A stretch of DNA of 64,000 nt from Chlorogloea sp. CCALA 695. GTDB taxonomy: Bacteria > Cyanobacteriota > Cyanobacteriia > Cyanobacteriales > Chroococcidiopsidaceae. Below, one piece after another: positions 7,503-16,571 of this stretch. Position numbers and translations under genes: made by a program. The first letter of the stretch is position 1; every line of letters starts with the position of its first letter. The notes under the pieces are model-generated. The model was given only the letters and a program-made list of their open reading frames with translations, was not told where the DNA came from and ran no database searches. The stretch covers positions 36,168-100,167 of the forward strand of contig NZ_PVWN01000015.1 in NCBI RefSeq assembly GCF_003003885.1, in the 5' to 3' direction.

Positions 7503-9125
7503 GTGACTGCTTTTGCTGCTGAAAGACTGCTATTTACTCCTGCTACCCCTGACACCGACGCTATCGAGACTATTTTTGCCTTTCCCAACGAATACACGGT
7601 AGGCATTACTAGCTTAGGCTATCAAGTCGTATGGGCTACTTTGGCAATGCGTTCGGATGTAGCTGTTAGTCGCTTATTTACTGATGTACGCGAACAATTA
7701 CCCCCTTCGCCGGAATTGCTTGGCTTTTCCTGTTCTTGGGAGCTAGATTACGTTAATATTCTCAATTTGCTCGAATCTCTCCAAATCCCAATTCGAGCCG
7801 CTAATAGAGATGAAAATCATCCTTTAGTTTTTGGTGGTGGTACGGTATTTAGTGCTAATCCCGAACCTTTTGCAGATTTTTTTGACATCATCTTGTTAGG
7901 TGATGGGGAAAATTTATTAGATAACTTTTTAGACGCATACAAGCAAGTTAGAAATGCTGATAAAAGGACGCAATTAATTCACTTAGCACAAATACCAGGG
8001 ATTTATATTCCTAGCTTATACGAGGTAATTTATACCGAAAAAACAGGGGGTATAAAATCAATTCAACCAGTTACAAATAAAATTCCTAGCTATGTAGATA
8101 AACAGACTTATCGAGGTAATGTTTTATCGGCTTCAACGGTAGTTACCCAAAAAGCCGCTTGGGAAAATATCTACATGGTAGAAGTGGTGCGTAGTTGTCC
8201 TGAAATGTGCCGTTTTTGCCTTGCAAGTTACTTAACCTTACCTTTTCGGACTGCAAGCTTGGAATCGTCTTTAATTCCCGCAATTGAGCGCGGATTAGCT
8301 GTAACTAATAGATTAGGCTTACTTGGTGCGTCAGTTACTCAACATCCAGAGTTTGAAACTTTACTCGATTATTTAAGTAAACCACAGTATGATAATGTGC
8401 GTTTAAGTATTGCTTCGGTACGTACAAATACAGTTACCCAAAAGTTAGCAGAAACTTTAGCAAAACGAGATACGCGATCGCTTACAATTGCTGTAGAAAG
8501 TGGATCTCCTCGTATCCGCCAAATTGTCAATAAAAAACTAAATAACGATGAGATTATTACTGCTGCAATTAACGCCAAAGCAGGGGGATTAAAGGCCTTA
8601 AAGCTATACGGAATGGTCGGTGTACCAGGGGAAGAAGTAGAAGATGTCGAACAAACTGTAACGATGATGAGGTCGATTAAAAAGGCTGCTCCCGGCTTGC
8701 GTTTGACCCTCGGATGCAGTACCTTTGTGCCAAAAGCACATACACCTTTTCAATGGTTTGGTGTCAAACCTCAAGCTGAGAAACGCTTACAGTTATTGCA
8801 AAAACAGTTGAAACCTCAAGGTATAGATTTTCGCCCAGAAAGCTACAATTGGTCGGTTATTCAAGCATTATTGTCTAGAGGCGATCGCAGATTGTCTTAT
8901 TTGCTAGAATTAACTCGGCATTATGGCGACACTTTGGGTAGTTATCGCCGTGCTTTTAAGGAGTTACGGGGACAAATTCCAGAAATGGAGTTTTATGTTT
9001 ATCAAACTTGGTCTACTGAGCAGATATTACCTTGGGAACATTTGCAAATAGCTTTACCAAAATCTACACTAATCAAGCACCTAGCAACGGCGGAAGCAGA
9101 ATTTAATTTATTAGCAGCAAGTTAA
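7503..9125 (+). CDS. B12-binding-domain radical SAM protein
   Basis: The 540-residue protein starts at GTG. The N-terminal part (about 1-170) resembles the B12-binding-type fold of this family (LGFSCSWELDYVNILNLLE, HPLVFGGGTVFSANPEPFADFFDIILLGDGE, in separate blocks). The radical SAM core follows, with C232, C236 and C239 in SCPEMCRFC binding the 4Fe-4S cluster. The AVESGSPRIR and GVPGEEVEDVEQT blocks belong to the TIM barrel. The family (TIGR03960-like) is widespread in cyanobacteria, and the reaction it catalyses is not known to me. It is followed 11 bases later by the pentapeptide gene, suggesting co-transcription. Confidence 0.85.
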   Translation: MTAFAAERLLFTPATPDTDAIETIFAFPNEYTVGITSLGYQVVWATLAMRSDVAVSRLFTDVREQLPPSPELLGFSCSWELDYVNILNLLESLQIPIRAANRDENHPLVFGGGTVFSANPEPFADFFDIILLGDGENLLDNFLDAYKQVRNADKRTQLIHLAQIPGIYIPSLYEVIYTEKTGGIKSIQPVTNKIPSYVDKQTYRGNVLSASTVVTQKAAWENIYMVEVVRSCPEMCRFCLASYLTLPFRTASLESSLIPAIERGLAVTNRLGLLGASVTQHPEFETLLDYLSKPQYDNVRLSIASVRTNTVTQKLAETLAKRDTRSLTIAVESGSPRIRQIVNKKLNNDEIITAAINAKAGGLKALKLYGMVGVPGEEVEDVEQTVTMMRSIKKAAPGLRLTLGCSTFVPKAHTPFQWFGVKPQAEKRLQLLQKQLKPQGIDFRPESYNWSVIQALLSRGDRRLSYLLELTRHYGDTLGSYRRAFKELRGQIPEMEFYVYQTWSTEQILPWEHLQIALPKSTLIKHLATAEAEFNLLAAS

Positions 9126-9136
9126 ATATTAGATAA

Positions 9137-9616
9137 ATGCTAACTCAAAATCTTCATCAAACAAGTATAGACTTTTTAGAAAAGTCGCCACAAAAACGCT
9201 TGCTAATTCTCAAAGAAATGGGTTTAGCTCGTTATGCAAACTTTTTGACTATTATGCCTCTTGCCGAACCTAATATAGCCTGCATAATGCGCTTTTTTAG
9301 CAACCCTACTAAAGCTAAGTTTCCTAACTTGCAAGGTGCAGAGCTATCTGGGTTAGTTTTAGATGGTGTAAACTTTATTCGCGGCGATTTATCGAGGGCA
9401 AATTTAAGTAATAGTAGTTTAGTTGATGCAGATTTAATATTCGCTAACTTTACTAACGCCAACTTGGATAACGCCATTCTTCAAGGAGCAACTTTAAACG
9501 AAACGCTATGGCTTGGTACGTCCGTAAAAAATTGTAACTTTGGCGCAGGAATTGGCATTACAAATAAGCAGCGTCAGGAATTAGTAAGTTGCGGTGCAAT
9601 GTTTACTGGCAATTGA
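9137..9616 (+). CDS. Pentapeptide repeat protein
   Basis: This 159-residue protein has a helical N-terminal region (1-65) containing KRLLILKEMGLARYA. It then carries pentapeptide repeats of A(D/N)LXX type (about 75-125: LQGAELSGLVLDG, LSRANLSNSSLVDADL, ANFTNANLDNAILQGATL in succession), enough for two to three turns of a right-handed beta helix. A C-terminal tail (GITNKQRQELVSCGA) caps it. Functions of this family are mostly unknown. It probably shares the transcript of the radical SAM gene. Confidence 0.88.
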   Translation: MLTQNLHQTSIDFLEKSPQKRLLILKEMGLARYANFLTIMPLAEPNIACIMRFFSNPTKAKFPNLQGAELSGLVLDGVNFIRGDLSRANLSNSSLVDADLIFANFTNANLDNAILQGATLNETLWLGTSVKNCNFGAGIGITNKQRQELVSCGAMFTGN

Positions 9617-9659
9617 CCCGTCTTAACAATACACGCGATCGCCTAAACAATTAAATATT

Positions 9660-10601
9660 TTACCAATCTAGTTTAGGCTGATAAGCAGGTATCAAGATTG
9701 TTCCTGCAACTTTAGATAATAAGGAAAATTTAAAGCGAATTTGCCGATATTTAGAGGAGTCATTTTTGAAATAACTCCATAGTAATTTACCTGCTTTTAT
9801 TCCTGTTTGTCGTCCTCTAGATTCTTCTAACACTTTGTAGATTAAATATTGGTAAAGAGCAGTTAAACTTTCACTTTTTAGAGACTGGAGGTGTTGGGGA
9901 GCTTGGCGGTAATATTGGTCAATAATTCGTAAAGATACTGCTTCCATTTTAAAAACATTGCTTGAGGCGGAAACAGTAGTTATTCGGTATAAAATTTGTG
10001 GGGATGGAACTGCAACAAAATGATAGCGCGAGGCTAATCTTAAATACATATCCCAATCTTCCGCAGGAGTGAATGATTGATTAAATCCACCTACTTCTCT
10101 TAAAGCTTGGGTGCGAACCAGTATATTAGAGCCATTAGCTAAAAAATTACTTTTCAAAAGCTCTGCGTACACATCCCCATTTACAGTGTAGTGAGCGCCT
10201 GCTCTTAAAAATTGACTATTTTCATCAATATGGTCAGTCCAACTGTAGGCTACTCCTGCTTGAGGATTATTTTGTAAGGCTTTGAGTTGAGTTTCTAGCT
10301 TGTCTAGTGTCCACAAATCGTCTGCATCTAAAAAGCTAATAAACTCACCCTCCGCTTGAGAAATTCCCCGATTGCGACTAGCTGATACGCCAGCATTAGT
10401 ATAAGAAAATACCTTAAGGCGCGGATCTTTTATACCAGTGATAATATCTAAAGTTGAGTCTTGGGAACCATCGTTAACTACAATTAATTCTAAGTTTCTC
10501 CAAGTTTGATTTAAAACTGATTCAATGGTTTCAAAAATAGTTTTTTCACTATTAAAAGCTGGAATAATTATAGATATTAGAGGTGTGCTTGTTAATGTCA
10601 T
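9660..10601 (-). CDS. Glycosyltransferase family 2
   Basis: The 313-residue protein has a GT-A fold: ISIIIPAFNSEKTIFETIESVLNQT (starting at residue 9; shown as the family start), then VVNDGSQDST, then the DxD-like FLDADDLW at about residue 93 for nucleotide-sugar and metal binding. The C-terminal third is helical and not predicted to be membrane-spanning. It is probably an inverting transferase for cell-surface polysaccharide. Donor and acceptor are unknown. It is convergent with the pentapeptide gene and stands alone on its strand. Confidence 0.9.
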   Translation of the reverse strand: MTLTSTPLISIIIPAFNSEKTIFETIESVLNQTWRNLELIVVNDGSQDSTLDIITGIKDPRLKVFSYTNAGVSASRNRGISQAEGEFISFLDADDLWTLDKLETQLKALQNNPQAGVAYSWTDHIDENSQFLRAGAHYTVNGDVYAELLKSNFLANGSNILVRTQALREVGGFNQSFTPAEDWDMYLRLASRYHFVAVPSPQILYRITTVSASSNVFKMEAVSLRIIDQYYRQAPQHLQSLKSESLTALYQYLIYKVLEESRGRQTGIKAGKLLWSYFKNDSSKYRQIRFKFSLLSKVAGTILIPAYQPKLDW

Positions 10602-10754
10602 TATGGCGATCGCTGATTTCCTCTACTTTTATGTACATAATAAAGTAGATTTGTCAATATATAAGAGAAAGTTTCAAAGTTTAAAAAATCGATTAACCTA
10701 GCTTGATATGCGTAGAACATAGTTAATATAAATTGTAGTAATTAGATAGATCAT

Positions 10755-11540
10755 ATGCTCGTTAATTTAATTGCTGATTATGGCAACGGCGATCCAGCCT
10801 TTACAGAAGTAACGCAACGGCTTTCTATGGGCTTACCTAATGCTCAAATTTATTGTCTCTCTGTACCGCCTTTTAGTACCTTAGCGACAGGCTTCTGGAT
10901 TGCTCAATTAGGGCTTAATCCAGGCGCAGAAAACCGCTTAATTTACCACAACTGCGCCCCCCGTCAAGATGACTCCGAACCAAGGATAGATAATGAAGGT
11001 GAAGGACTTACTTATGCACTCTTGCCTAATGGAGTCAAAGTAGTAGGAGTAATTGCAGGTTATACTTTGTCCTTCATTAAAGACTATGCCGAAGTTATCC
11101 ACAGTATAAAAGTATCACGCGCAGGTTCGCAATTTCGCTCCCGCGATGTGTTTCCAATCGCCACTATAGCGATCGCAAATGGAGACTTTAGCCTGCTAGG
11201 AGACGAGTTAAACCCCAATCAAATACCGAATGTACCAGGCGATCGCGTAGCTTGGGTTGATGGCTACGGTAATATTAAAACTACAATTTCTAGCGATAGT
11301 CTTAGTTTAAAACCAGAATCTAAAGTAGTAATCAGAGTTGGCGATGTAGTCAGCGACGCGGTTTATTCTGACGGTAGCTTTAAAGTCCCTGAAGGAACAT
11401 TAGCCTTTTCTCCTGGTAGTTCGGGTTGGGATAAAAATGGTCAACCTCTGCGGTGGATGGAGTTATTTTTGCGCGGGGGAAATGCTTGGGAACGTTTTGG
11501 CAAACCCCGGATTAATCAAGTTGTGACAATCTTAAATTAG
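10755..11540 (+). CDS. SAM hydroxide adenosyltransferase (DUF62) family protein, divergent
   Basis: The 261-residue protein starts with LVNLIADYGNGDPAFTEV, matching the TDFGxxD start of the S-adenosylmethionine hydrolase/fluorinase superfamily. The C-terminal domain, from about 150 (GDRVAWVDGYGNIKTTIS), matches the family's second domain (the D-x-F/Y-GN motif). The usual VVDPGVG(T/S)xR block that carries the catalytic Asp and Arg is not recognisable: the corresponding place reads YHNCAPRQDDSEPRID. Hydrolysis of SAM to adenosine and methionine is therefore not assured. No neighbour suggests a pathway. Confidence 0.8.
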   Translation: MLVNLIADYGNGDPAFTEVTQRLSMGLPNAQIYCLSVPPFSTLATGFWIAQLGLNPGAENRLIYHNCAPRQDDSEPRIDNEGEGLTYALLPNGVKVVGVIAGYTLSFIKDYAEVIHSIKVSRAGSQFRSRDVFPIATIAIANGDFSLLGDELNPNQIPNVPGDRVAWVDGYGNIKTTISSDSLSLKPESKVVIRVGDVVSDAVYSDGSFKVPEGTLAFSPGSSGWDKNGQPLRWMELFLRGGNAWERFGKPRINQVVTILN

Positions 11541-11570
11541 GTAATGGGTAATTGGTAATTGGTAGTAATT
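11541..11570. repeat. Heptamer-type repeat after the SAM hydrolase-like gene
   Basis: GTAATGG/GTAATTG-like units are repeated about three times immediately after the stop codon, of the same kind as at 121-144 and 27185-27240. Confidence 0.6.
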
Positions 11571-11693
11571 TCAATGAACAATTCCCAATGCGGTATGAAT
11601 GAGGGAGACAAAAGAGTTGCAGAAAGGGAAAATCATCATACTTTCAGCAACGCCTTAAATTAAGGAGAGTTTTACAGAGCGCTCGCTAGTAGC

Positions 11694-12479
11694 ATGGTTA
11701 ATAAATCTATTTGGCTGGCTTTAGCGATCGGCAATTCTCGGCTACACTGGGCTTTGTTTAAAGGCGAAGAACTCTGTTGTAGTTGGGATACAGATTATTT
11801 GGCGGCTACTTCCATTCAACTATTAGCCTCTGGAAGTTGGGATGATTTACCCTTAGAGATATTAGTTGGAGAAGATTTTGCTTATCCCTTATCTTTGTAT
11901 TTGGTTTCTGTAGTACCTAGCCAAACTGAGCTTTGGCAAACTTACCCAAATATACAAGTAATTACTTTAAATGAAATACCGCTTAAAAATATATATTCTA
12001 CCTTGGGGAGCGATCGCGCTTTAGCTTTGTGGGGTGCAAAAGAAACCTACAGTTTACCTATATTAGTTATTGACTCTGGTACAGCGCTTACTTTTACAGG
12101 AAGTGATGCCAATTTTGCTTTCGTAGGTGGAGCAATTTTACCGGGATTAAGCTTACAATTTCTGGCTTTGAGTCAAAAAACCGCTAATCTATCTATCACC
12201 GAACTACCTACACAATTACCCCCGTACTTTGCGACAAATACGACTCAATCAATCCAAAGTGGGATAATTTATACTTTAATTGCTGGAATCCAAAGCTTTA
12301 TAGAGAAATGGTTGCAGATGTACCCAAATAGCCAAGTAATATTAACCGGAGGCGATCGCACAATTCTACATAGTTATCTTAATTCCCAGTTTCCTAATTT
12401 AGCTGAGAAAATCAAGTGCGATCGCAATTTAATTTTTTGGGGAATCCAAGCTTACCGAAAAGCGCAAAATTTAAGCTAG
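11694..12479 (+). CDS. coaX: Type III pantothenate kinase
   Basis: The 261-residue protein of the ASKHA fold phosphorylates pantothenate, the first step of CoA synthesis. Motifs seen are ALAIGNSRLHWALF (residues 9-22), VIDSGTALTFT (about 124-134), FVGGAILPGL (about 142-151) and VILTGGDRTIL (near 218). In the first motif the usual D-x-GNT aspartate is Ala11, which may be a cyanobacterial variant (see findings). It ends nine bases inside the convergent NUDIX gene. Confidence 0.9.
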   Translation: MVNKSIWLALAIGNSRLHWALFKGEELCCSWDTDYLAATSIQLLASGSWDDLPLEILVGEDFAYPLSLYLVSVVPSQTELWQTYPNIQVITLNEIPLKNIYSTLGSDRALALWGAKETYSLPILVIDSGTALTFTGSDANFAFVGGAILPGLSLQFLALSQKTANLSITELPTQLPPYFATNTTQSIQSGIIYTLIAGIQSFIEKWLQMYPNSQVILTGGDRTILHSYLNSQFPNLAEKIKCDRNLIFWGIQAYRKAQNLS

Positions 12480-12926
12480 AGTTGTCAAATTATCTAAATA
12501 ATCTTGCAATTGTCGTCTGTGATCGTGAGCAAGTCTACCTTCTGGTAAAGAATCTAAATTAAAAGCTTGAATATTCAATACTTCTAACTTGTCTTTAATT
12601 GCCATTACTCCTGTAACTTCTGCTTCCACTACAATACAAATTGAGTGCATTCTTGGATCGCGATCAGGTGCGGAATACACGCCAACTAAGCGGCGAATTT
12701 TAACAACTTCTAAACCCGTTTCTTCTGCTAATTCGCGCTTTACAGCCGTTGGGACATCTTCACCCCAATCTACTATTCCTCCCGGAAGCGCCCACAAGCC
12801 ATTATCGCGCCTTTGAATTAATACAATCCGACCATCGGGTAAAATCGGAATAACACTCGTACCTGTTATCGGGTGACGAATAATTAACCCCAGTACCGTC
12901 CGAATAATTTGCCATAAACGGCTCAT
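12471..12926 (-). CDS. NUDIX hydrolase
   Basis: The 151-residue protein has a complete Nudix box, G-x5-E-x7-REL-x-EE-x-GL (GGIVDWGEDVPTAVKRELAE starting near residue 49, then ETGLEV). An N-terminal hydrophobic stretch (LIIRHPITGTSVIPILPDG) leads into the beta sheet. It hydrolyses nucleoside diphosphates linked to a further moiety, and the substrate is not predictable. It overlaps coaX tail to tail by nine bases and sits 32 bases downstream of the next gene's end, so it has its own promoter or shares little with it. Confidence 0.92.
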   Translation of the reverse strand: MSRLWQIIRTVLGLIIRHPITGTSVIPILPDGRIVLIQRRDNGLWALPGGIVDWGEDVPTAVKRELAEETGLEVVKIRRLVGVYSAPDRDPRMHSICIVVEAEVTGVMAIKDKLEVLNIQAFNLDSLPEGRLAHDHRRQLQDYLDNLTTLA

Positions 12927-12958
12927 AGCTAAAATAATCCACTTTTTATAAAACTAAC

Positions 12959-14446
12959 CTAACAACGCCGCAAAGATACCAGTAGTAAAACAACTTCATC
13001 TATCGCTTGTCTAATTGTTGCCGAGCTTTGGTCAGATTGATTGATAATAATACTAAAAACAAGCGGCTCGTAATTTGGCGCGTTAATATATCCTGATAAA
13101 GCTAGAACCCCGCTCATTGTTCCTGTTTTGGCGCTAACAACGCCTTGAGCCGGGGTGTTTTTCAAGCGATTAACCAAAGTACCACTAACCCCCGCCACAG
13201 GCAAAGAAGCCCGATATATAGCCGCATATTGCGATGATGCCATAGCGCTCAAAGTTTGAGCGATCGCATCTGGACTAACTAAATTATGCCGCGACAATCC
13301 CGAACCATCAGCCATAATATAACCTTTGGGATCTACCCCTAAGTTTGTCAAAGCTTGTTTAACGGCAATTAGCCCTTTTTGCGAGTTACTATCAAAGGAA
13401 TTTACTTTACTTCCCAACGTGCGTAACAACGCTTCTGCATACAAGTTATTGCTATTAAGATTTGCCTCTACCAATAATTGCGATAATGGGGGCGAATTTA
13501 CGGCGGCAATTTCTGGCGCGTTGGCTAATTGCTTTTCAACTTCAACAATATTTAGCCTAACCCTATTGCTATTGTCTTTAATCCCTTCAATTAATAACAC
13601 CCGGCGCAAGTGTTGGATAAAGTTTTCTGCGGGATTGATCACAGCTAGAGAAACTAATTCCGGCGGAGAATTAATACTTAAGCGTCCGCTAAGATGCAAT
13701 ATACCGCTCAAATCCCGATTTAATTCAACTTCTGTGGGTTCTCCTGGCTTTACTGTTACTGACTGATTATCAACACTTTGCCATTGTGTCGCCGCAATGG
13801 GATCGCTCCAAACAAGGCGCAATGGTTGACCTATTTGTTGAGGCAACAACTGTAACGTTACAGCATTTTGATTGATAATTAAGCTGCCAATCGGTGCGCC
13901 GTAATCTGCCTGAATGTCTCCCCATTCCCAGTCTGGATTGATAATATCGTCAGTGCGACTTCTCTCTACTGCTAAATAGGTCAATTGCCTAACTCCTGTC
14001 AGCTTCAACTGCCTTGCTAAAGCTGTAAGCTGAACATCGGTCAAACTTGGATCGCCGCGTCCCACAAGGCGCAATAGACCGCTATCTGTACCGTAAATAG
14101 AAGTACGAATGCGATAATTTGCCCCTAGTTGCTGCAAAGCCGCCGCCGCCAGTAACAGTTTGAGATTTGAAGCGGGAATAAAATATTTATCCGAGTCGCG
14201 GCTATAAAGACTTTGACTATTATTTAACTTATTAACGACAATTCCCCAACGTGCTTGACTAAATTGTGGGCGATTAGTAATTGTTTCTATCGCCTTACCA
14301 AGCTGCGCGGGACAGATAACCGGATTAACTTCTACCGTTTTTGTTGGGGTAGATGGTTTAGTTTGGGCTACGGCTTGCTCAATATTTAACTGTGTATAGA
14401 GCAATAGTAAGATTAAGCCGATTCTTTTAGTAATATTATTTTGCAT
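12959..14446 (-). CDS. dacB: D-Ala-D-Ala carboxypeptidase/endopeptidase, PBP4 (DacB) family
   Basis: The 495-residue protein starts with a signal peptide (about 1-28, cleavage after AVA-Q). Penicillin-binding motifs are SNLK (S93, K96), SNN (near residue 331) and KTG (near 441). This order and the large insertion between SxxK and SxN are typical of class C PBP4. It acts in the periplasm, trimming or hydrolysing peptidoglycan cross-links. The length fits the family. It lies 107 bases downstream of the acetolactate synthase gene on the same strand, beyond a strong terminator, so it is probably separately transcribed. Confidence 0.95.
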   Translation of the reverse strand: MQNNITKRIGLILLLLYTQLNIEQAVAQTKPSTPTKTVEVNPVICPAQLGKAIETITNRPQFSQARWGIVVNKLNNSQSLYSRDSDKYFIPASNLKLLLAAAALQQLGANYRIRTSIYGTDSGLLRLVGRGDPSLTDVQLTALARQLKLTGVRQLTYLAVERSRTDDIINPDWEWGDIQADYGAPIGSLIINQNAVTLQLLPQQIGQPLRLVWSDPIAATQWQSVDNQSVTVKPGEPTEVELNRDLSGILHLSGRLSINSPPELVSLAVINPAENFIQHLRRVLLIEGIKDNSNRVRLNIVEVEKQLANAPEIAAVNSPPLSQLLVEANLNSNNLYAEALLRTLGSKVNSFDSNSQKGLIAVKQALTNLGVDPKGYIMADGSGLSRHNLVSPDAIAQTLSAMASSQYAAIYRASLPVAGVSGTLVNRLKNTPAQGVVSAKTGTMSGVLALSGYINAPNYEPLVFSIIINQSDQSSATIRQAIDEVVLLLVSLRRC

Positions 14447-14493
14447 AAAAACTTATAAACTCCGCCAATTGCTAATTAGAGCAGTTTTTAGCC

Positions 14494-14528
14494 AAAAAAA
14501 ATCGGTGAGTAACTATTTACCCACCGAT
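14494..14528 (-). terminator. Intrinsic terminator of the acetolactate synthase gene
   Basis: On the minus strand a near-perfect 12-bp stem (14528-14517 with 14512-14501, one mismatch, four-base loop) is followed directly by a run of Ts (14500-14494). It sits 26 bases after the stop codon and is the clearest intrinsic terminator in this half of the window. Confidence 0.9.
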
Positions 14529-14553
14529 GCTTAATTAAGCTAAAGTTACACTT

Positions 14554-16467
14554 TTATAATTTAGTGCCGCACTCAGGACAAAAATTATTACTAAGATTCT
14601 TCGCACCGCAGCTACTACAGAAAACTGGCTCTACTTGTTCGGGTTTCGGAACATCTTGTAAACCAATCATCTGTGAATTGCTCTTACCAGGGGCAACCAT
14701 TGGGTAACAATTCTCATCTCTTGTGACATGAGCATCTACCAATACTGGGCCATTATGAGCCAACATTTGAGCGATCGCATCGCTTAATTCTTCCCGTTTA
14801 TCGATTCTAATTCCCTTAATCCCGTAAGCTTGAGCCAGCATTTCAAAGTTTGGCATCGCATGATCCATATTCGATGACGAATAACGCTCCCCAAAAAATG
14901 CCTGCTGCCATTGCCTTACCATTCCTTGCCAACCATTATTTACGATTACAATCTTGACATTTATGCCGTAATGTGCAAGCGTACCCAATTCTTGTAAATT
15001 CATTTGAAAACTAGCATCGCCACTAATACAAATGACTTCTTCAGTAGGCAAGGCAACTTTAGCACCCATTGCGGCGGGTAAACCGTAACCCATAGTCCCC
15101 AACCCCGCGCTAGAAATCCACCGCCGGGGGCCATTTTTGAGAAACTGTGCTGACCACATTTGATGTTGCCCTACATCTGTTGTGTAGTAAGCATCCGGTG
15201 CTTGAGTCGCTAGTTCAAAAATTACCTCTTGAGGCGACATACTGTCGTTATGATGAGGCACAACTAAAGGGTAATCTCGTCGCCAAGTATAGATGCGATT
15301 TAACCATTCTTGAGTTTGATTTGGATTAGTTGCGCGATCGCCCGATGCTTGACATAAAGCCAATAAATCAATTAAAACCTGCTTGACATCACCAACAATT
15401 GGCACTTCTGGGATGCGATTTTTGCCAACTTCTGCTGGATCGATATCGATGTGAATAACTTTAGCGCGAGAGGCAAATTCGTCTAATTTCCCGGTAACGC
15501 GATCGTCAAATCTTGCTCCTACACAAATCAACAAATCGCACTCACTAACAGAGAAGTTAGCGTAAGCCGTGCCGTGCATTCCCAGCATTCCCAAGGCTAA
15601 AGGATGATTTTCATCAAAAGCACCCTTTCCCATCAACGTAGTTGTAACCGGAATATTAAATAACTCCGCTACTTGCTTAATTTCGTTATGGGCGCTGGCA
15701 GCAATTGCCCCACCACCTACATACAACAAAGGACGGCGCGCTTGCTGCATTAATTGCAATGCGGCATTAATTTGACGAGGATTGCCTTTAACAGTAGGAC
15801 TATACCCTGGCAACTTGACTGTACCGGGTTCTACAGGCACATAGTCAAATTCTTCTAACCCCACATCTTTAGGTACGTCAATTAAAACTGGGCCGGGTCG
15901 TCCGGTACTAGCAATGTAAAAAGCCTCTGCCACAATCCGCGCCATATCTCTAGCATCGCGCACTACATAAGAGTGCTTGACAATCGGCAGCGTGATTCCA
16001 TAAATATCCGTTTCTTGAAAAGCATCCGTCCCAATAGCCCCACGAGGTACTTGCCCAGTTACAATTACCATCGGAATCGAGTCCATCTGCGCTGTCGCAA
16101 TGCCTGTAACTAAGTTTGTTGCTCCTGGCCCAGAAGTTGCAAAGCACACGCCTACTTTTCCTGTGGCACGGGCATAACCGTCGGCGGCGTGAGCCGCCCC
16201 TTGTTCGTGTCTAACTAAAATATGCTGAATACCACCCGCCGCTTCAGCTTTATAAAGCTCGTCATAAAGCGGTAAAATTGCCCCGCCCGGATAGCCAAAA
16301 ATATGCTCAACGCCGTGACGCTTGAGCGAGTCTATTAAAGCAAAACCCCCCGTTGCCCGTCTATCGCTAACTATCGGCGCGATCGCTACTTCTAATTTTA
16401 CGATTTCTGGAATTATAGAATTATTTGTAATAGTGGATTCCCCGGCGGGGATATTTTGTGAACGCAC
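14554..16467 (-). CDS. ilvB: Acetolactate synthase large subunit with C-terminal zinc ribbon
   Basis: The enzyme condenses pyruvate (or pyruvate and 2-oxobutyrate) with ThDP and FAD in branched-chain amino acid synthesis. I choose the GTG at 16467 because GAGG lies eight bases upstream; this gives 637 residues, with a weaker TTG six codons earlier. Visible parts are the N-terminal ThDP-binding domain ([20 protein letters not shown] and the [18 protein letters not shown] glutamate), the central FAD-binding domain, and the C-terminal ThDP motif GDASFQMN...NN. The last 25 residues form a CSSCGAK...FCPECG zinc ribbon, unusual for this enzyme. The small subunit IlvN is not adjacent. Confidence 0.95.
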   Translation of the reverse strand: MRSQNIPAGESTITNNSIIPEIVKLEVAIAPIVSDRRATGGFALIDSLKRHGVEHIFGYPGGAILPLYDELYKAEAAGGIQHILVRHEQGAAHAADGYARATGKVGVCFATSGPGATNLVTGIATAQMDSIPMVIVTGQVPRGAIGTDAFQETDIYGITLPIVKHSYVVRDARDMARIVAEAFYIASTGRPGPVLIDVPKDVGLEEFDYVPVEPGTVKLPGYSPTVKGNPRQINAALQLMQQARRPLLYVGGGAIAASAHNEIKQVAELFNIPVTTTLMGKGAFDENHPLALGMLGMHGTAYANFSVSECDLLICVGARFDDRVTGKLDEFASRAKVIHIDIDPAEVGKNRIPEVPIVGDVKQVLIDLLALCQASGDRATNPNQTQEWLNRIYTWRRDYPLVVPHHNDSMSPQEVIFELATQAPDAYYTTDVGQHQMWSAQFLKNGPRRWISSAGLGTMGYGLPAAMGAKVALPTEEVICISGDASFQMNLQELGTLAHYGINVKIVIVNNGWQGMVRQWQQAFFGERYSSSNMDHAMPNFEMLAQAYGIKGIRIDKREELSDAIAQMLAHNGPVLVDAHVTRDENCYPMVAPGKSNSQMIGLQDVPKPEQVEPVFCSSCGAKNLSNNFCPECGTKL

Positions 16468-16571
16468 TGAGTAAACCTCACACAATTGCTAATTATTTAA
16501 TAGTAAAGATTTTTTGTATTCAAAAATTCATTTTAATTGAAAATATTACTTTAGTGGCAACTTTGTCATGG

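Noticed and set aside
13326..13766. 146-codon ORF opposite dacB
   Set aside because: It lies inside the dacB coding sequence and shows no recognisable domain or ribosome site.
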